Source of the DNA: a bacterium
GTDB lineage: Bacteria > Planctomycetota > B15-G4
DNA: 38,561 nucleotides
Direction of reading: 5' to 3'
NCBI GenBank assembly: GCA_030428785.1
Contig: JAUIEF010000028.1
Span: 1-38,561 of the forward strand
Positions 1 through 13,300 of this stretch are shown piece by piece; positions within the stretch are counted from its first letter, which is position 1; each line of letters begins with the position of its first letter. The notes beneath the pieces are model-generated. The model did not search any database. It saw nothing but the letters and a program-made list of their open reading frames with translations, and was not told where the DNA came from. The position numbers and the translations under genes are program-made.

Positions 1-489
1 GATCTAAACCCGGATTGTGAACATTTACAGGGCGATATGCGTAATGTTCGCCTGAAGAAAGCGTTCGATGCGATTTTCATACATGACGCGATTATGTATA
101 TGCTTAATGAAGCCGATTTGCGGCAAGCTATCGAAACGGCATATCTGCATTGCAGGACGGGAGGGGTGGTGTTACTGGCACCGGATTGTACCCGGGAAAA
201 TTATCAGCCGGGCACCAGCAGTGGGGGACATGATGGCGACGCCGGAAGTGTGCGTTACTTGGAATGGAACTATGACCCCGATCCGAATGATACCACCTGC
301 CAGATGGAATTCGCCATTATGATCCGTAAAAAAGGCGATGCGACCCGGGTTTATCACGATACACATACGTTTGGTCTTTTTCCCCGGGATACCTGGATAA
401 ACCTGTTGAATAATGCGGGTTTTGCTGTTACCACATTTCAGGATCCATTTGATCGTGAACTCTTTATTGCCCGCAAACCGGAGAAATAA
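1..489 (+). CDS. Class I SAM-dependent methyltransferase, C-terminal part (5' truncated)
   Basis: The reading frame is open from the first base and ends at a TAA at 487-489, so the N-terminus (including the glycine-rich SAM motif I) lies outside the window. The visible part starts with a segment ending in GDMR, then FDAIFIHDAIMYM, which fits strand 4 and motif II/III of the Rossmann-fold methyltransferases, followed by a helix and the HCRTGGVVLLAPD strand-5 region. The C-terminus (GFAVTTFQDPFDRELFIARK) fits the last antiparallel strands. The methyl acceptor cannot be told from the sequence. Base composition is near 50% G+C, quite unlike the genes after 1.08 kb, so this belongs to a different genome or a foreign fragment. 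Family assignment is reasonably sure; function beyond that is not. Confidence 0.7.
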   Translation, partial: DLNPDCEHLQGDMRNVRLKKAFDAIFIHDAIMYMLNEADLRQAIETAYLHCRTGGVVLLAPDCTRENYQPGTSSGGHDGDAGSVRYLEWNYDPDPNDTTCQMEFAIMIRKKGDATRVYHDTHTFGLFPRDTWINLLNNAGFAVTTFQDPFDRELFIARKPEK

Positions 490-627
490 ACGACCCTCCC
501 ACAGTACTTTTTAGTATACACCTGTCGTTAAAACCAGGCTGCTTTTATCCATCCACTTCTCTTCTGCACTGTATTTAAATTAAGCAAATATTGGCGTTAT
601 GAGTTCTGTGAGAAACCGGCTTCTAAG
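490..627. other. Low-GC spacer without a recognisable gene
   Basis: No gene is supported here. The stretch is AT-richer than anything after 1.08 kb. A frame leading into the permease fragment is open from 532, but its first ~30 codons do not look like permease sequence, so an additional join may lie inside this stretch. Confidence 0.4.
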
Positions 628-1063
628 CTGAACGAATGTTTTGGCATATCGCTGCTGAATAGCAGCGCGGATCATCTAGTGCTGTATCTCTACGGATTGG
701 CAACCGCAATTATCGTCGGTACTATTGCCGGTAGTTATCCCGCTTTAATTATCTCCCGTTTTCGGCCGGTGCAGGTTTTGAAAGGGAAATTTCATGCCGG
801 CGCCAGCGGACGGTCCATGCGCAAAGCATCGCTGGCTTTTCAATTTTGTATTGCGATTGCCTTAATTACCTCAACGATAATTATGAGTCAGCAAGTTGAT
901 TTTTTCAGTCAAAAAGACCTTGGGTTTGATGATAAACAGGTGATTGCCCTTCACATGCAACGGGATGGCTCCGATGTGCGCATGGGTGCAAAATTTTGCT
1001 TATCGTATCGATATGTCCGTTTGGGTATTCCTCACTACCGGAGGTATTACTTTCGCCATTGCG
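628..1063 (+). pseudogene. FtsX/MacB-type ABC permease, rearranged fragments
   Basis: Frame 1 from about 628 to 957 reads as the middle of a two-FtsX-domain permease of the kind common in Bacteroidota: AGSYPALIISRFRPVQVLKG closes the first FtsX domain, a transmembrane segment follows (FQFCIAIALITSTIIMSQQV), and KDLGFDDKQVIAL opens the second periplasmic domain. Frame 2 from about 984 then gives QNFAYRIDMSVWVFLTTGG and FAIALLA, which is the start of the last FtsX transmembrane domain. The roughly 200 residues expected between them are missing and the frame changes, so an internal piece was lost or two reads were joined between about 958 and 984. The rest is cut off at 1064-1075. These permeases move lipids, peptides or drugs; nothing here says which. 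Confidence 0.6.
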
Positions 1064-1075
1064 CTGCTGGCTGCG
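1064..1075. other. Junction between low-GC and high-GC sequence
   Basis: The 12 bases CTGCTGGCTGCG can be read as the end of the permease segment IALLA on the plus strand and as R-S-Q-Q of the GC-rich gene on the minus strand. Composition changes abruptly here from about 45-50% to over 70% G+C. The shared bases look like microhomology at a chimeric join made during library preparation or assembly. A genuine insertion cannot be excluded from this window alone. Confidence 0.65.
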
Positions 1076-1411
1076 CACCAGGTAGGCGAGGCCGCGCTGG
1101 ATGCGGGCCTCGATCCGGGCGTCCACGTCGTCGGGGTCGTGCGGCGAGTCGACGGACGACGCGCCGACGGGCGGCGCGCGCTCGGCGACGCCCGCCGGGA
1201 CCTCGTCCTCGCGCAGCGACGCGACGAGCTCCGGCAGCGCGAGCCGCCCGAGCCGCTCGACGCCGCCGCAGGCCGTGAGCGCGCGTCGACATCGCTCCCG
1301 GTCGCCCCAAGCCCCGGCGTCGCCGCCCCACACCGCGGCCAGCAGCGCCTCGTCCGGCAGCTCGCCGACGGCGACGCCGTCGACCCGTGTCCCGCCCGCG
1401 CTCGTCGTCAT
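1064..1411 (-). CDS. Uncharacterised protein, C-terminus lost at the junction
   Basis: About 115 residues are readable from the ATG at 1411 before the frame runs into the foreign sequence. The first half contains LLAAVWGG and ALTACGGVERLGRLALPELV, a helix pattern loosely like the N-terminal helix-hairpin-helix part of RadC proteins. The last residues before the join, RIQRGLAYLVRSQQ, resemble the first helix of alpha/alpha-barrel prenyltransferase/squalene-cyclase-like repeats (usually followed by DGSW). Neither likeness is strong enough for a function. It lies 42 nt downstream of the NPCBM gene on the same strand and may be cotranscribed with it. No clear Shine-Dalgarno sequence precedes the ATG. 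Confidence 0.45.
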
Positions 1412-1453
1412 GCGGGGCCCGACGGCGCGGCCGCCGGCGCGTGACGCCGACGT

Positions 1454-2704
1454 TCAGTCCGTCGGCGCGGCGAGGTACACGCCGTCGACCCACGCGGCGC
1501 GGTCGCCGGCGTCGAGGTCGCCCGCGTCGAGCGTCACGAGCTCGAGCACCTGGCCGGCGCGGAGGTCGCCGATGCGCAGCTCGACGGGCGGGTCGCCCTC
1601 GCGGACGACGCCCGTCTCGGCGACGGTCTCCCCGTCGACGCGCACGGCGAAGGTCACGCTCGCGACGGCCGGCAGCTCGAGCACCTCGTCGAGCAGGCCC
1701 GCGGTGATGCGGAGCGCGCCCGCGCCCTGCGGCACGGCGAAGCGCAGCCGCGCGTTCGCGTGCACGCCCAGGCCGGTCGTGCGCAGGACGCCGTCGACGC
1801 GCAACGGGCCGCCGCTCACGGAGAGCCCGCGCCGCCACGGGAAGAGGAGCGCTTCCGGGCCGCCGAGCGCCGGCCACTCCTCGACCTCGACGGGCTCGTA
1901 GCGCTCGAGCGGTCCGGGCGTCGCGGTGCGACCGCCCACGAGCACCGACGCCACGCACTCGAGCGGGAGCGCGAGGTCCGGCGCGAACCAGGTCTCGAGG
2001 AGCAGCGCGCCGTCGGAGACGCCGCGCAGGCCCGCCTCGAACACGGAGCCGCCGGCGAGCCGCACGGTCACGGGCCGGCCCGCCGGCCGCCCGCCCGGGT
2101 GCTCCGTCGCGGCGAGCACGACGGCCAGGACCTCGTCGGGCGCGAAGGTGAGCTCGCCGAGCGGGCTCTCCATGACGAACGCGCGGCCGTCGAGGCGCGC
2201 GAGCACGCCGGTGAGGCCGTCGAGGCCGCCGTCGGGGCGCCGGCGCCAGAGCCGGTCGTCGAAGCCGCCGTCGGCGAGGTCCACGAGCCGGTCGAGCGGG
2301 CGGTCGACCGCGGGGAGCAGCCGGTCGACGGCGTCGAAGGGCAGCTCGAGCGGGACGCCCGCGTCGATGCCGAGGGTGAGCCCGAACTCGTCGCCGCCCT
2401 CGAGCCGCCCCCACAGCCGGTCGGCGAAGCCGCCCTCCGGCGCGGCGAGGAGCACGAGGTCCGGCGGCGCGACCCGTTCCGGCGCGCGCGCCTCGAGGCC
2501 CCAGAGGAAGAGGACGTCCTCGGCGTCGCGCGTGACGACCTCGCCGTCCACCTCGAGCCGGAAGCTGTCGGCGTCCGCGTCGAGCAGCCGGCCCTCGACC
2601 CGCCGGCCGTCGCGCGTCTCGAGTCGGAAGCGTTCCCCCGCGCCGCCGACGTCGTCGGGGAGCGCGGCGAAGGCGGCGAGCGCGGCGAGGAGCCAGGTGG
2701 ACAT
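1454..2704 (-). CDS. Secreted NPCBM/NEW2 domain protein
   Basis: A 416-residue protein with a short hydrophobic N-terminus (MSTWLLAALAAFAALP) fitting a signal peptide. Residues ~25-70 form an Sm-like beta segment (RDGRRVEGRLLDADADSFRL) that is repeated more loosely through the middle. The C-terminal third matches the NPCBM carbohydrate-binding module: GLGVHANARLRFAVP, then VTFAVRVDGETVAETGV, then LRAGQVLELVTLDAGD and a final WVDGVYL. NPCBM modules are common in planctomycete exported proteins and are thought to bind glycans or surface partners. No enzyme domain is visible. It precedes the gene truncated at the junction and is divergent from the groEL operon, with which it shares a 433-nt gap. 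The fold call is good; the biological role is unknown. Confidence 0.7.
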   Translation of the reverse strand: MSTWLLAALAAFAALPDDVGGAGERFRLETRDGRRVEGRLLDADADSFRLEVDGEVVTRDAEDVLFLWGLEARAPERVAPPDLVLLAAPEGGFADRLWGRLEGGDEFGLTLGIDAGVPLELPFDAVDRLLPAVDRPLDRLVDLADGGFDDRLWRRRPDGGLDGLTGVLARLDGRAFVMESPLGELTFAPDEVLAVVLAATEHPGGRPAGRPVTVRLAGGSVFEAGLRGVSDGALLLETWFAPDLALPLECVASVLVGGRTATPGPLERYEPVEVEEWPALGGPEALLFPWRRGLSVSGGPLRVDGVLRTTGLGVHANARLRFAVPQGAGALRITAGLLDEVLELPAVASVTFAVRVDGETVAETGVVREGDPPVELRIGDLRAGQVLELVTLDAGDLDAGDRAAWVDGVYLAAPTD

Positions 2705-3137
2705 GGCGGCGATTCCGGGGAGCGGGCCCTGGGGAGTCCCCGGGACCCTACCCGCCGGACGGGCCGACGGGCAGCGTCCGTTGGACGGCGCCCGCGCTTC
2801 CGACCCGGCGCCCGGCCGGGGGGCCGGGACGACGGCCGCGGCACGTCGGCGGGCGCGCTGCCAGGGTGGCAGGCGCCGGCGGCCGCGTCGACGCCGCGCC
2901 GTGCCAGATCGGCATCAGGCGGACGACGGCGCGGCGCGGATCCGCCGCCGAAGGCGCGGAACCCGCGGGATTCGCGCGGCGCCGCGGCCCGGCCGTATTG
3001 GTCCGGGGTTTGCTTTCCACCCGCGGAGAGCCCGGGCTCGGCGCGGAGGTCCTGCGCCCGCCCCCGACCGAACGACGGCCGGCCCCGCGACGGGCGCCGG
3101 CGGATCGACCACCAGGACGACAGTGGAGAGTCAGCCC
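2705..3137. other. 433-nt divergent intergenic region upstream of the chaperone operon
   Basis: I see no gene or RNA here. The only AT-enriched island is about 2994-3021 and could hold the operon promoter, but no good -35/-10 pair with 16-18 nt spacing is visible. I find no CIRCE element (the HrcA operator, TTAGCACTC-N9-GAGTGCTAA). The groEL start is preceded by GGAGAG at about 3123-3128, a moderate ribosome binding site. Confidence 0.4.
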
Positions 3138-4847
<1,710 letters not shown>

Positions 4848-4912
4848 GCCGCGCCACTCCCCCGCTCCCCCACGACTGAACCGAACGCACCGAACACAGG
4901 AACACCCGAGTC

Positions 4913-7986
<3,074 letters not shown>

Positions 7987-8010
7987 CGGACCGGAAGGAT
8001 CGGACGGACC

Positions 8011-8634
8011 ATGAGCAACAGCGAGAAGACCCGCGCCTCCGCCTCGACCGGGCCGGAGGACGACAGCCCGCTCGACGGTGAGCAGCCGGAGGAGCGTGCG
8101 GAGGCCGTCGGGAACGACGACGACGCGACCGACGAGGCCGACGCCGACGCGGCGGAGCCCGGCGTCGAGGAGCAGCTCGCGGAGATGAAGGACCGCTGGA
8201 TGCGCGCCCGCGCCGAGACGGAGAACGCGCGGCGTCGCGCCCGGCTCGACGTCGAGGAGGCGCGTCGCCACGGCGCGTCCGGTCTCGTCGCGTCGCTGCT
8301 CCCGGTGCTCGACTCCCTCCAGCGTGCGCTCGAGGCACGCCCCGAGGACAGCCACGACATGGTCTGGGAGGGCCTGCAGCTCACGGAGCAGATGCTCGTC
8401 GGCGCGCTCGCGGCCCACGGCGTGACGCCCATCGAGGCGAAGCCCGGCGACGCCTTCGACCCCACCGCGCACAAGGCGCTCCTCGAGCAGCCCACCGCCG
8501 ACCAGGAGCCGGGGACGATCGTCGCCGAGCTCGTGCGCGGCTACCGCCTCCACGACCGCCTGCTCCGCGAGGCGCAGGTCTCCGTCGCGAAGGCCCCCGA
8601 GGACGGCGACGCGACGCCGCCCGCCGCGGACTGA
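8011..8634 (+). CDS. grpE: GrpE nucleotide exchange factor
   Basis: A 207-residue GrpE, the factor that releases ADP from DnaK. The first ~55 residues are acidic and probably disordered (DDDATDEADADAAEPG). A coiled coil follows (EEQLAEMKDRWMRARAETEN, RRRARLDVEEARR), then the four-helix region (LLPVLDSLQRALEA) and the beta-wing with the family signature GDAFDPTAHKALLEQPT and VAELVRGYRLHDRLLREAQV. Length and domain order are normal. It lies 24 nt after dnaJ and 6 nt before the fmdB-like gene. It is much closer to classical GrpE than the second GrpE-like protein at 35.8 kb. Confidence 0.95.
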   Translation: MSNSEKTRASASTGPEDDSPLDGEQPEERAEAVGNDDDATDEADADAAEPGVEEQLAEMKDRWMRARAETENARRRARLDVEEARRHGASGLVASLLPVLDSLQRALEARPEDSHDMVWEGLQLTEQMLVGALAAHGVTPIEAKPGDAFDPTAHKALLEQPTADQEPGTIVAELVRGYRLHDRLLREAQVSVAKAPEDGDATPPAAD

Positions 8635-8640
8635 CCCGCG

Positions 8641-8994
8641 ATGCCCACCTACGACTACCGCTGCCGCTCGTGCGAGCACACGTTCGAGCACTTCCAGGGC
8701 ATCTCCGACCCGCTGCTCCGCAAGTGCCCCGAGTGCGGTCGTCGCACCCTCGAGCGGCTCTTCGGCACGGGCGCGGGCGTCGTCTTCAAGGGCAGCGGCT
8801 TCTACGAGACCGACTACAAGCGGTCCGGCAAGCCGCCCAAGGAGGACGCCGGCACGGGCGGCGCGAAGGAGGGCTCGTCCGCCAAGGACGGCGGCACCTC
8901 CGGGAAGGGCGGCGCGAAGGGCGACTCCGGATCGTCGGGTCCGGCGTCCGGCGGCGGCTCGAAGGGCTCCGGAACCTCCAAGTCCGGCGACTGA
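8641..8994 (+). CDS. FmdB-family zinc ribbon protein with low-complexity tail
   Basis: A 117-residue protein whose first ~45 residues are an FmdB/CxxC-CxxC zinc ribbon: MPTYDYRCRSCEHTFEHFQ with C8 and C11, then CPECG with C29 and C32. The sequence GVVFKGSGFYETDYK (residues ~43-57) is the usual end of the conserved part in this family. The remaining ~60 residues are Gly/Ser/Lys-rich and probably disordered. FmdB-like ribbons are often called putative regulators but have no settled function. The gene starts 6 nt after grpE and is the last gene of the operon, before a hairpin. Confidence 0.85.
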   Translation: MPTYDYRCRSCEHTFEHFQGISDPLLRKCPECGRRTLERLFGTGAGVVFKGSGFYETDYKRSGKPPKEDAGTGGAKEGSSAKDGGTSGKGGAKGDSGSSGPASGGGSKGSGTSKSGD

Positions 8995-9043
8995 TCTGCC
9001 GACAGGGAGGTCACCGGCCGGACGTCCGACCGCGGACGGCGGC

Positions 9044-9071
9044 GACGCCGGACGCGTCGAGGACCGGCGTC
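9044..9071 (+). terminator. Hairpin at the end of the chaperone operon
   Basis: GACGCCGG (9044-9051) and CCGGCGTC (9064-9071) form a perfect 8-bp stem with a 12-nt loop, 49 nt after the fmdB stop and before the next promoter-like box. There is no U-tract, so this is either a GC-type intrinsic terminator or a 3' end stabiliser. Confidence 0.45.
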
Positions 9072-9102
9072 CCGGTCGGTCGCGTGACACGCAGGTTGTG
9101 CC

Positions 9103-9108
9103 TATAAC
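9103..9108 (+). promoter_or_regulatory. -10 box TATAAC upstream of the radical SAM gene
   Basis: TATAAC matches the sigma70 -10 consensus at 5 of 6 positions and stands out in a GC-rich background. The start codon at 9140 lies 31 nt further on. No convincing -35 is seen at 16-18 nt spacing (GTGACA at 9084-9089 is too close at 13 nt), so the box is suggestive only. Confidence 0.4.
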
Positions 9109-9139
9109 TGTGGGCTCGGACCGGAACCCGGCAGACACC

Positions 9140-10264
9140 ATGACCTCCCAACGTGCCGCCAAGACCACGCGCGAGAGCGCGAACATCCTCCACCTCGCCC
9201 AGGACCTGGGCCTGGAGCGGCTCGAGTGGGCCAGCCGCCCCACCGAGGTGGAGTTCGGGTTCAACAACACCTGCAACCTGCTGTGCGTCATGTGCCACCA
9301 GGCGGACGGCATCCCGAACAAGAAGATGCCGGTCGAGCAGGCGCGCGAGGCCCTCGGGCAGATCCTGCCCTACGCGCTGCACCTCACGCCCTCCGACGCG
9401 TCGGAGCCGATGATCAACGACCTCGACGAGATCGTCCGGCTCTGCGAGCAGTACGACGTCCTCCTCTCCATGTACTGCAACGCGACGCTGCTCGACCGCG
9501 CGCGCTTCGAGAAGATCGCGCGCTGGACGCACCGCATCTGGTTCTCGATCGACTCGCCGCAGAAGGAGATGTTCGAGAAGCTGCGCGTGAACTCCGACTT
9601 CGAGAAGGTCGTCGAGAACATCCGCGACGTCATGCCCATGGCCCGGGCCGCGCAGGTCGAGATCGGATTCAACGCCGTCGTCATGGCGCCCAACTGGAGC
9701 CACATGCCGGAGCTCGTCGACTTCGTCGCGGACCTCGGCGGCGAGACGCTCGCCATGCAGGAGCTGCTCCCGAACTCCACCGGCTACGACGAGCTCAAGA
9801 TCGAGGGTCGCGTGAGCGAGGAGGAGTTCGGCGCGATGGTCGCGCGCGTCAAGGAGCGCGCGGAGGCCCGCAACGTCGACCTCACGCTCCAGCTCCACGC
9901 GCCGCACGGCGGCGAGTACGGCACGCCGCAGGAGAACCGCCCGACGAAGGCCCCGCTCACCACGGTGCGCGAGGTCCACATGGAGAGCCTCGGCCCCATG
10001 TCGCCGGGCTTCTGCCAGATGGCGATGAACTACGTGAAGGTCACGCCGGACGGCAAGGTCTTCCCGTGCTGCCGCGGTCCCGAGGAGCTCGAGATGGGCA
10101 ACGTCCTCGAGACCTCCTTCGAGGACATCTGGAACGGGCCCGCGTACAAGGAGTTCCGCCGGCAGATGTTCTCGGGCGAGTACCCGGAGGTCTGCGCGAA
10201 CTGCCTCGTGCTCACGGGGACGCCCTGGTTCCGGCACAACGCCGAGCGCGACGGCGAGGGCTGA
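9140..10264 (+). CDS. Radical SAM protein with SPASM-type C-terminal domain
   Basis: A 374-residue protein. The N-terminal radical SAM core has the cluster motif CNLLCVMC (C45, C49, C52; CX3CX2C) followed by a TIM-barrel pattern. The C-terminal part has cysteines placed as in SPASM/twitch domains: FCQMAMNYVKVTPDGKVFPC, CC, then MGNVLETSFEDIWNGPAYKE and CANC. These residues bind auxiliary Fe-S clusters in peptide-modifying enzymes and related proteins. The substrate is unknown, and no small precursor-peptide gene is obvious nearby. I chose the ATG at 9140; a GTG 14 codons upstream lies inside the promoter region and gives a non-conserved extension. It is separated from the chaperone operon by a hairpin and has its own -10-like box, so it is probably a separate transcript. 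Confidence 0.85.
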   Translation: MTSQRAAKTTRESANILHLAQDLGLERLEWASRPTEVEFGFNNTCNLLCVMCHQADGIPNKKMPVEQAREALGQILPYALHLTPSDASEPMINDLDEIVRLCEQYDVLLSMYCNATLLDRARFEKIARWTHRIWFSIDSPQKEMFEKLRVNSDFEKVVENIRDVMPMARAAQVEIGFNAVVMAPNWSHMPELVDFVADLGGETLAMQELLPNSTGYDELKIEGRVSEEEFGAMVARVKERAEARNVDLTLQLHAPHGGEYGTPQENRPTKAPLTTVREVHMESLGPMSPGFCQMAMNYVKVTPDGKVFPCCRGPEELEMGNVLETSFEDIWNGPAYKEFRRQMFSGEYPEVCANCLVLTGTPWFRHNAERDGEG

Positions 10265-10314
10265 CGCGCGGCGTGACGCCCGGGCGCCGCGGACGGCACG
10301 CGCCGCCCGCGGAC

Positions 10315-10333
10315 ACCCGGCGTCGGACCGGGG
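10315..10333 (-). terminator. Weak hairpin after the carboxypeptidase-regulatory-like repeat gene
   Basis: ACCCGG (10315-10320) can pair with CCGGGGT (10328-10334, one bulged G) around a 7-nt loop directly after the minus-strand stop codon. It lies between two convergent genes. The stem is short and there is no U-tract. Confidence 0.25.
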
Positions 10334-13300
10334 TCAGTCGCCCGTCGTGAGGTCGACCTCGCGGTACTCGCCGGTCTCGAGCGACACGGCCTGCGACGCG
10401 ACGGGCTGGCCGCCGAAGCCGCTGCCCATGACCTCCACGGTGTAGTCGCCGGCGCCCAGGCCCTCGAACGTGAAGCGTCCGTTCTCGGTCATGGACATCT
10501 CGCGCATGCCCGGGCCGCTCAGCGAGACGGGCGCGCCCTGGAGCGGCTGACCCGTGTCGCCCGAGACGACGATGCCCGTGAGCGTCGCGCCGCGCTCGAC
10601 CTCGATGCGCACGTCGTCGAGCGTCGCGCCCTCCTTGACCTCGACCGGCCCCACCTCCCCGCCGATGTACGCGCCGCCGAGGGCCTCGACGGTGTACGTG
10701 CCCGGCTCGAGGAAGCGCACCTCGAAGTCGCCGTTCGCGTCCGTGCGCACCTTGGACTGCGAGCCGCCGCCGAACTCCATGGACATGCCGCTCCCGCCGC
10801 CGCCGCGTGAGCCCACCATGACGAGGCTGATGGCCGTCTCCTGCTGTGCCTGCCCGGTCTCCTGCACGGGCGTCACGACGATCGTCACGTCGCGCGCGCC
10901 CTGCTCGGTCGTCTTGTCGACGACGCGACCGCGCAGCGTGGCGCCGGAGAACACGAGGTCCGCCTCGGACGTGCGCCCGCCCTCGAGCTTGACCTCCGCC
11001 GTCTCGGGGAGCGCGGCGCCGGGCACGACGGTCGAGACCTCGTACTCGCCGGGCTCGACGTTCTCGAAGGTGAAGCGCCCGTAGCGGTCCGTCTCGACCT
11101 GCTGCCCGCCGAACGGCAGGAACGAGCCCGCCGCCTTGAGCGAGACGAGCGTGACCTCGACGGGCTCGCCGCCCGCGAGCACGCGGCCCTCGAGGGTCGC
11201 GGTCGGCGGCTGCACGAGCTCGACGAAGACCTCCTCGCCGGCGAGAACAGTCACGCGCCGAACCTGCGACTCGTCGCCGCTGCCCTGCACGCTGTCGCCG
11301 ATGAAGACCATCGCGCCGCCCATGCTCATGCCGCGCTGGCTGCCGATCTCGACCTCGTACGGGCCGGGCGGCAGCGAGCGCACCTCGAAGGTGCCGTCCG
11401 CCGCGGTCGTCCCGCGCTGCGGACCGTCGGGCCCGCCGCCGAACATCGCCTCGATGCGACCGTGCGCGTCGTGACCCGTACCGCCCGCCGGTGCCGCGGG
11501 GCGCACGATGACGCTCACGGAGGCGACGGGCGTGCCGTCCTCCTCCACGACGCGCCCCACGACGGCGCCGCCCACGGCGAGCTCGACGACGAGGTCGTCC
11601 TGGCTCTCGCCCTGGTCGAGGCTGATGACGCGCGCGTCCGACGCGACGAAGTCCTCGGCGCGCGCCGTGAGCTCCCAGTCGCCGGCGGGCACCCCGCGCA
11701 TGACGAAGGTGCCGTCGTCGGCGGTCACCGCGCGCGTCGCCTCCTGCATCGGGTCGCTGTCCTCGCCGCCGCCGATGCGACGACGCACGTCGCGACGGAA
11801 CTCGAAGCGCCCGCCGTGCGCCGGCTCCGGCGGCACGTACTCGGTGAGGCGCACGCGGGCGTCGGCGATGCCGTTGCCCGCCTCGTCGACGACGCGGCCG
11901 GCCACGACGCTCTCCGGCACGAGGTCGACCGTGAAGCGCTCCGACCCGCCCTCGGGCACGGACGGCCCGTCCACCTCGAGCGCCGCGAAGCCCTCCGCGG
12001 CGACGATGAGCTTCGTCCCGCTCGGGCCCGCGCCGCGCACGACGTACTCGCCGGGCACGCTCTCGGACTCCTCCACCTCGAGGGACTCGCCGAACATCAT
12101 GAACGGTCCGTCGGCGCGCGGCTCCGCGTGCACGTCGGCGCCGGTGATCGGCGAGCGGTCGGCGCCGTCCCGCAGCGTGACGATGAGCTCGCCCAGCACG
12201 GCGAGCCGCACGGAGAGGTCGCGCGTCCCCGTCGGCACGTTCTCCGTCGACGAGCGCGCGAAGCCGTCCGCGGTCACGTGCACGGTGTACTGCCCCTCGC
12301 CGAGGCCGAGCAGCTCGAACCAGCCGTCGGCGTCGGTCTCCGCGCGCAGCCGCATCTCGCGGCCGAGCTGCTGCCGGGGCATGTCCTCCATGCGCCGCAC
12401 GACGATGCGCGCCATGCTGCTCACGGTGACGACGGCGCCCTCGACGGGCGCGCCGTCGGCGTCCATGACGAAGCCCGCGATGGCCGCGCCGGCGGGGAGC
12501 GCGATGTCCCCCACGTCGAGCGACTCGCCCTCGGCGAGCTCGAGGTCGCCGCGCACGCCGACCTGCCGGCCGTCCGCCTCCGCGACGAGCTCCGCGCGAC
12601 CCGCGGGGAGCCCCGTGACGAGGAACCGTCCGTCGGGACCGGTGACGTCGGCGTTGTACTGCTCGGTGACGCGGCCCGAGAGGAAGCGCACGAAGCCGCC
12701 GCTCCGTCCCTGGTCGGAGAGGTGGTGTCCGGTGACGCGGGCGCCCGCGAGCGCGCGGCCGGCGTCGTCGACGACGCGACCCACGAGCTGCGTCCCGGGC
12801 TGCACGACGAGCACGCCGAGGTCGGTCGTGCCCTCGACGAGCCCGGGCACGTCGTGGACGAGCGTCGCGTAGGCCTCGTGCACGGCGGCGACCTGCGGGC
12901 GGCTGCGGAGCACGACGGGCATGTCGTCGTCGCGCTGCTCCTCGTCGGGGACGTCGACGGTGAGCTCGAAGCGGCCCTGCGCGTCGGTGCGCGTCTCGGG
13001 CGGCGCCGCGGGCTCCGCGTCCTCCTCGTCGTCGTCGCCGAGGCGCAGCAGGCGCGGGCCCGCCGCCTCGTGGAACACGACGCGCGCGCCCCGCACGGCG
13101 CGGCCGCTCACGTCCGCGACGCGCCCCGTGAGCGTGACCTTCGGGCGCGGCGCGACCTCGGCGGCGGCCGTCCCGGCGTCCGTCGCGGGCGCGGGCGTCT
13201 CCACGGCGATGGGCTCGACGTCGCCGGACTGCAGCCGGGGGGCGTCGGGCTCGGCGCCCTCGGGCGCCTGCATCGTCTTCGAGCGGGCCGGCGCATCGCC

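Noticed and set aside
1064..1411. RadC DNA-repair protein
   Set aside because: The helical pattern is only loosely similar, the JAB/MPN-like catalytic part is absent, and the sequence ends at the chimeric junction.
2705..3137. CIRCE/HrcA operator for the chaperone operon
   Set aside because: No TTAGCACTC-type inverted repeat can be found in the gap.
9098..9140. GTG at 9098 as start of the radical SAM gene
   Set aside because: It would place the start upstream of the TATAAC box and adds 14 residues that do not belong to the family.
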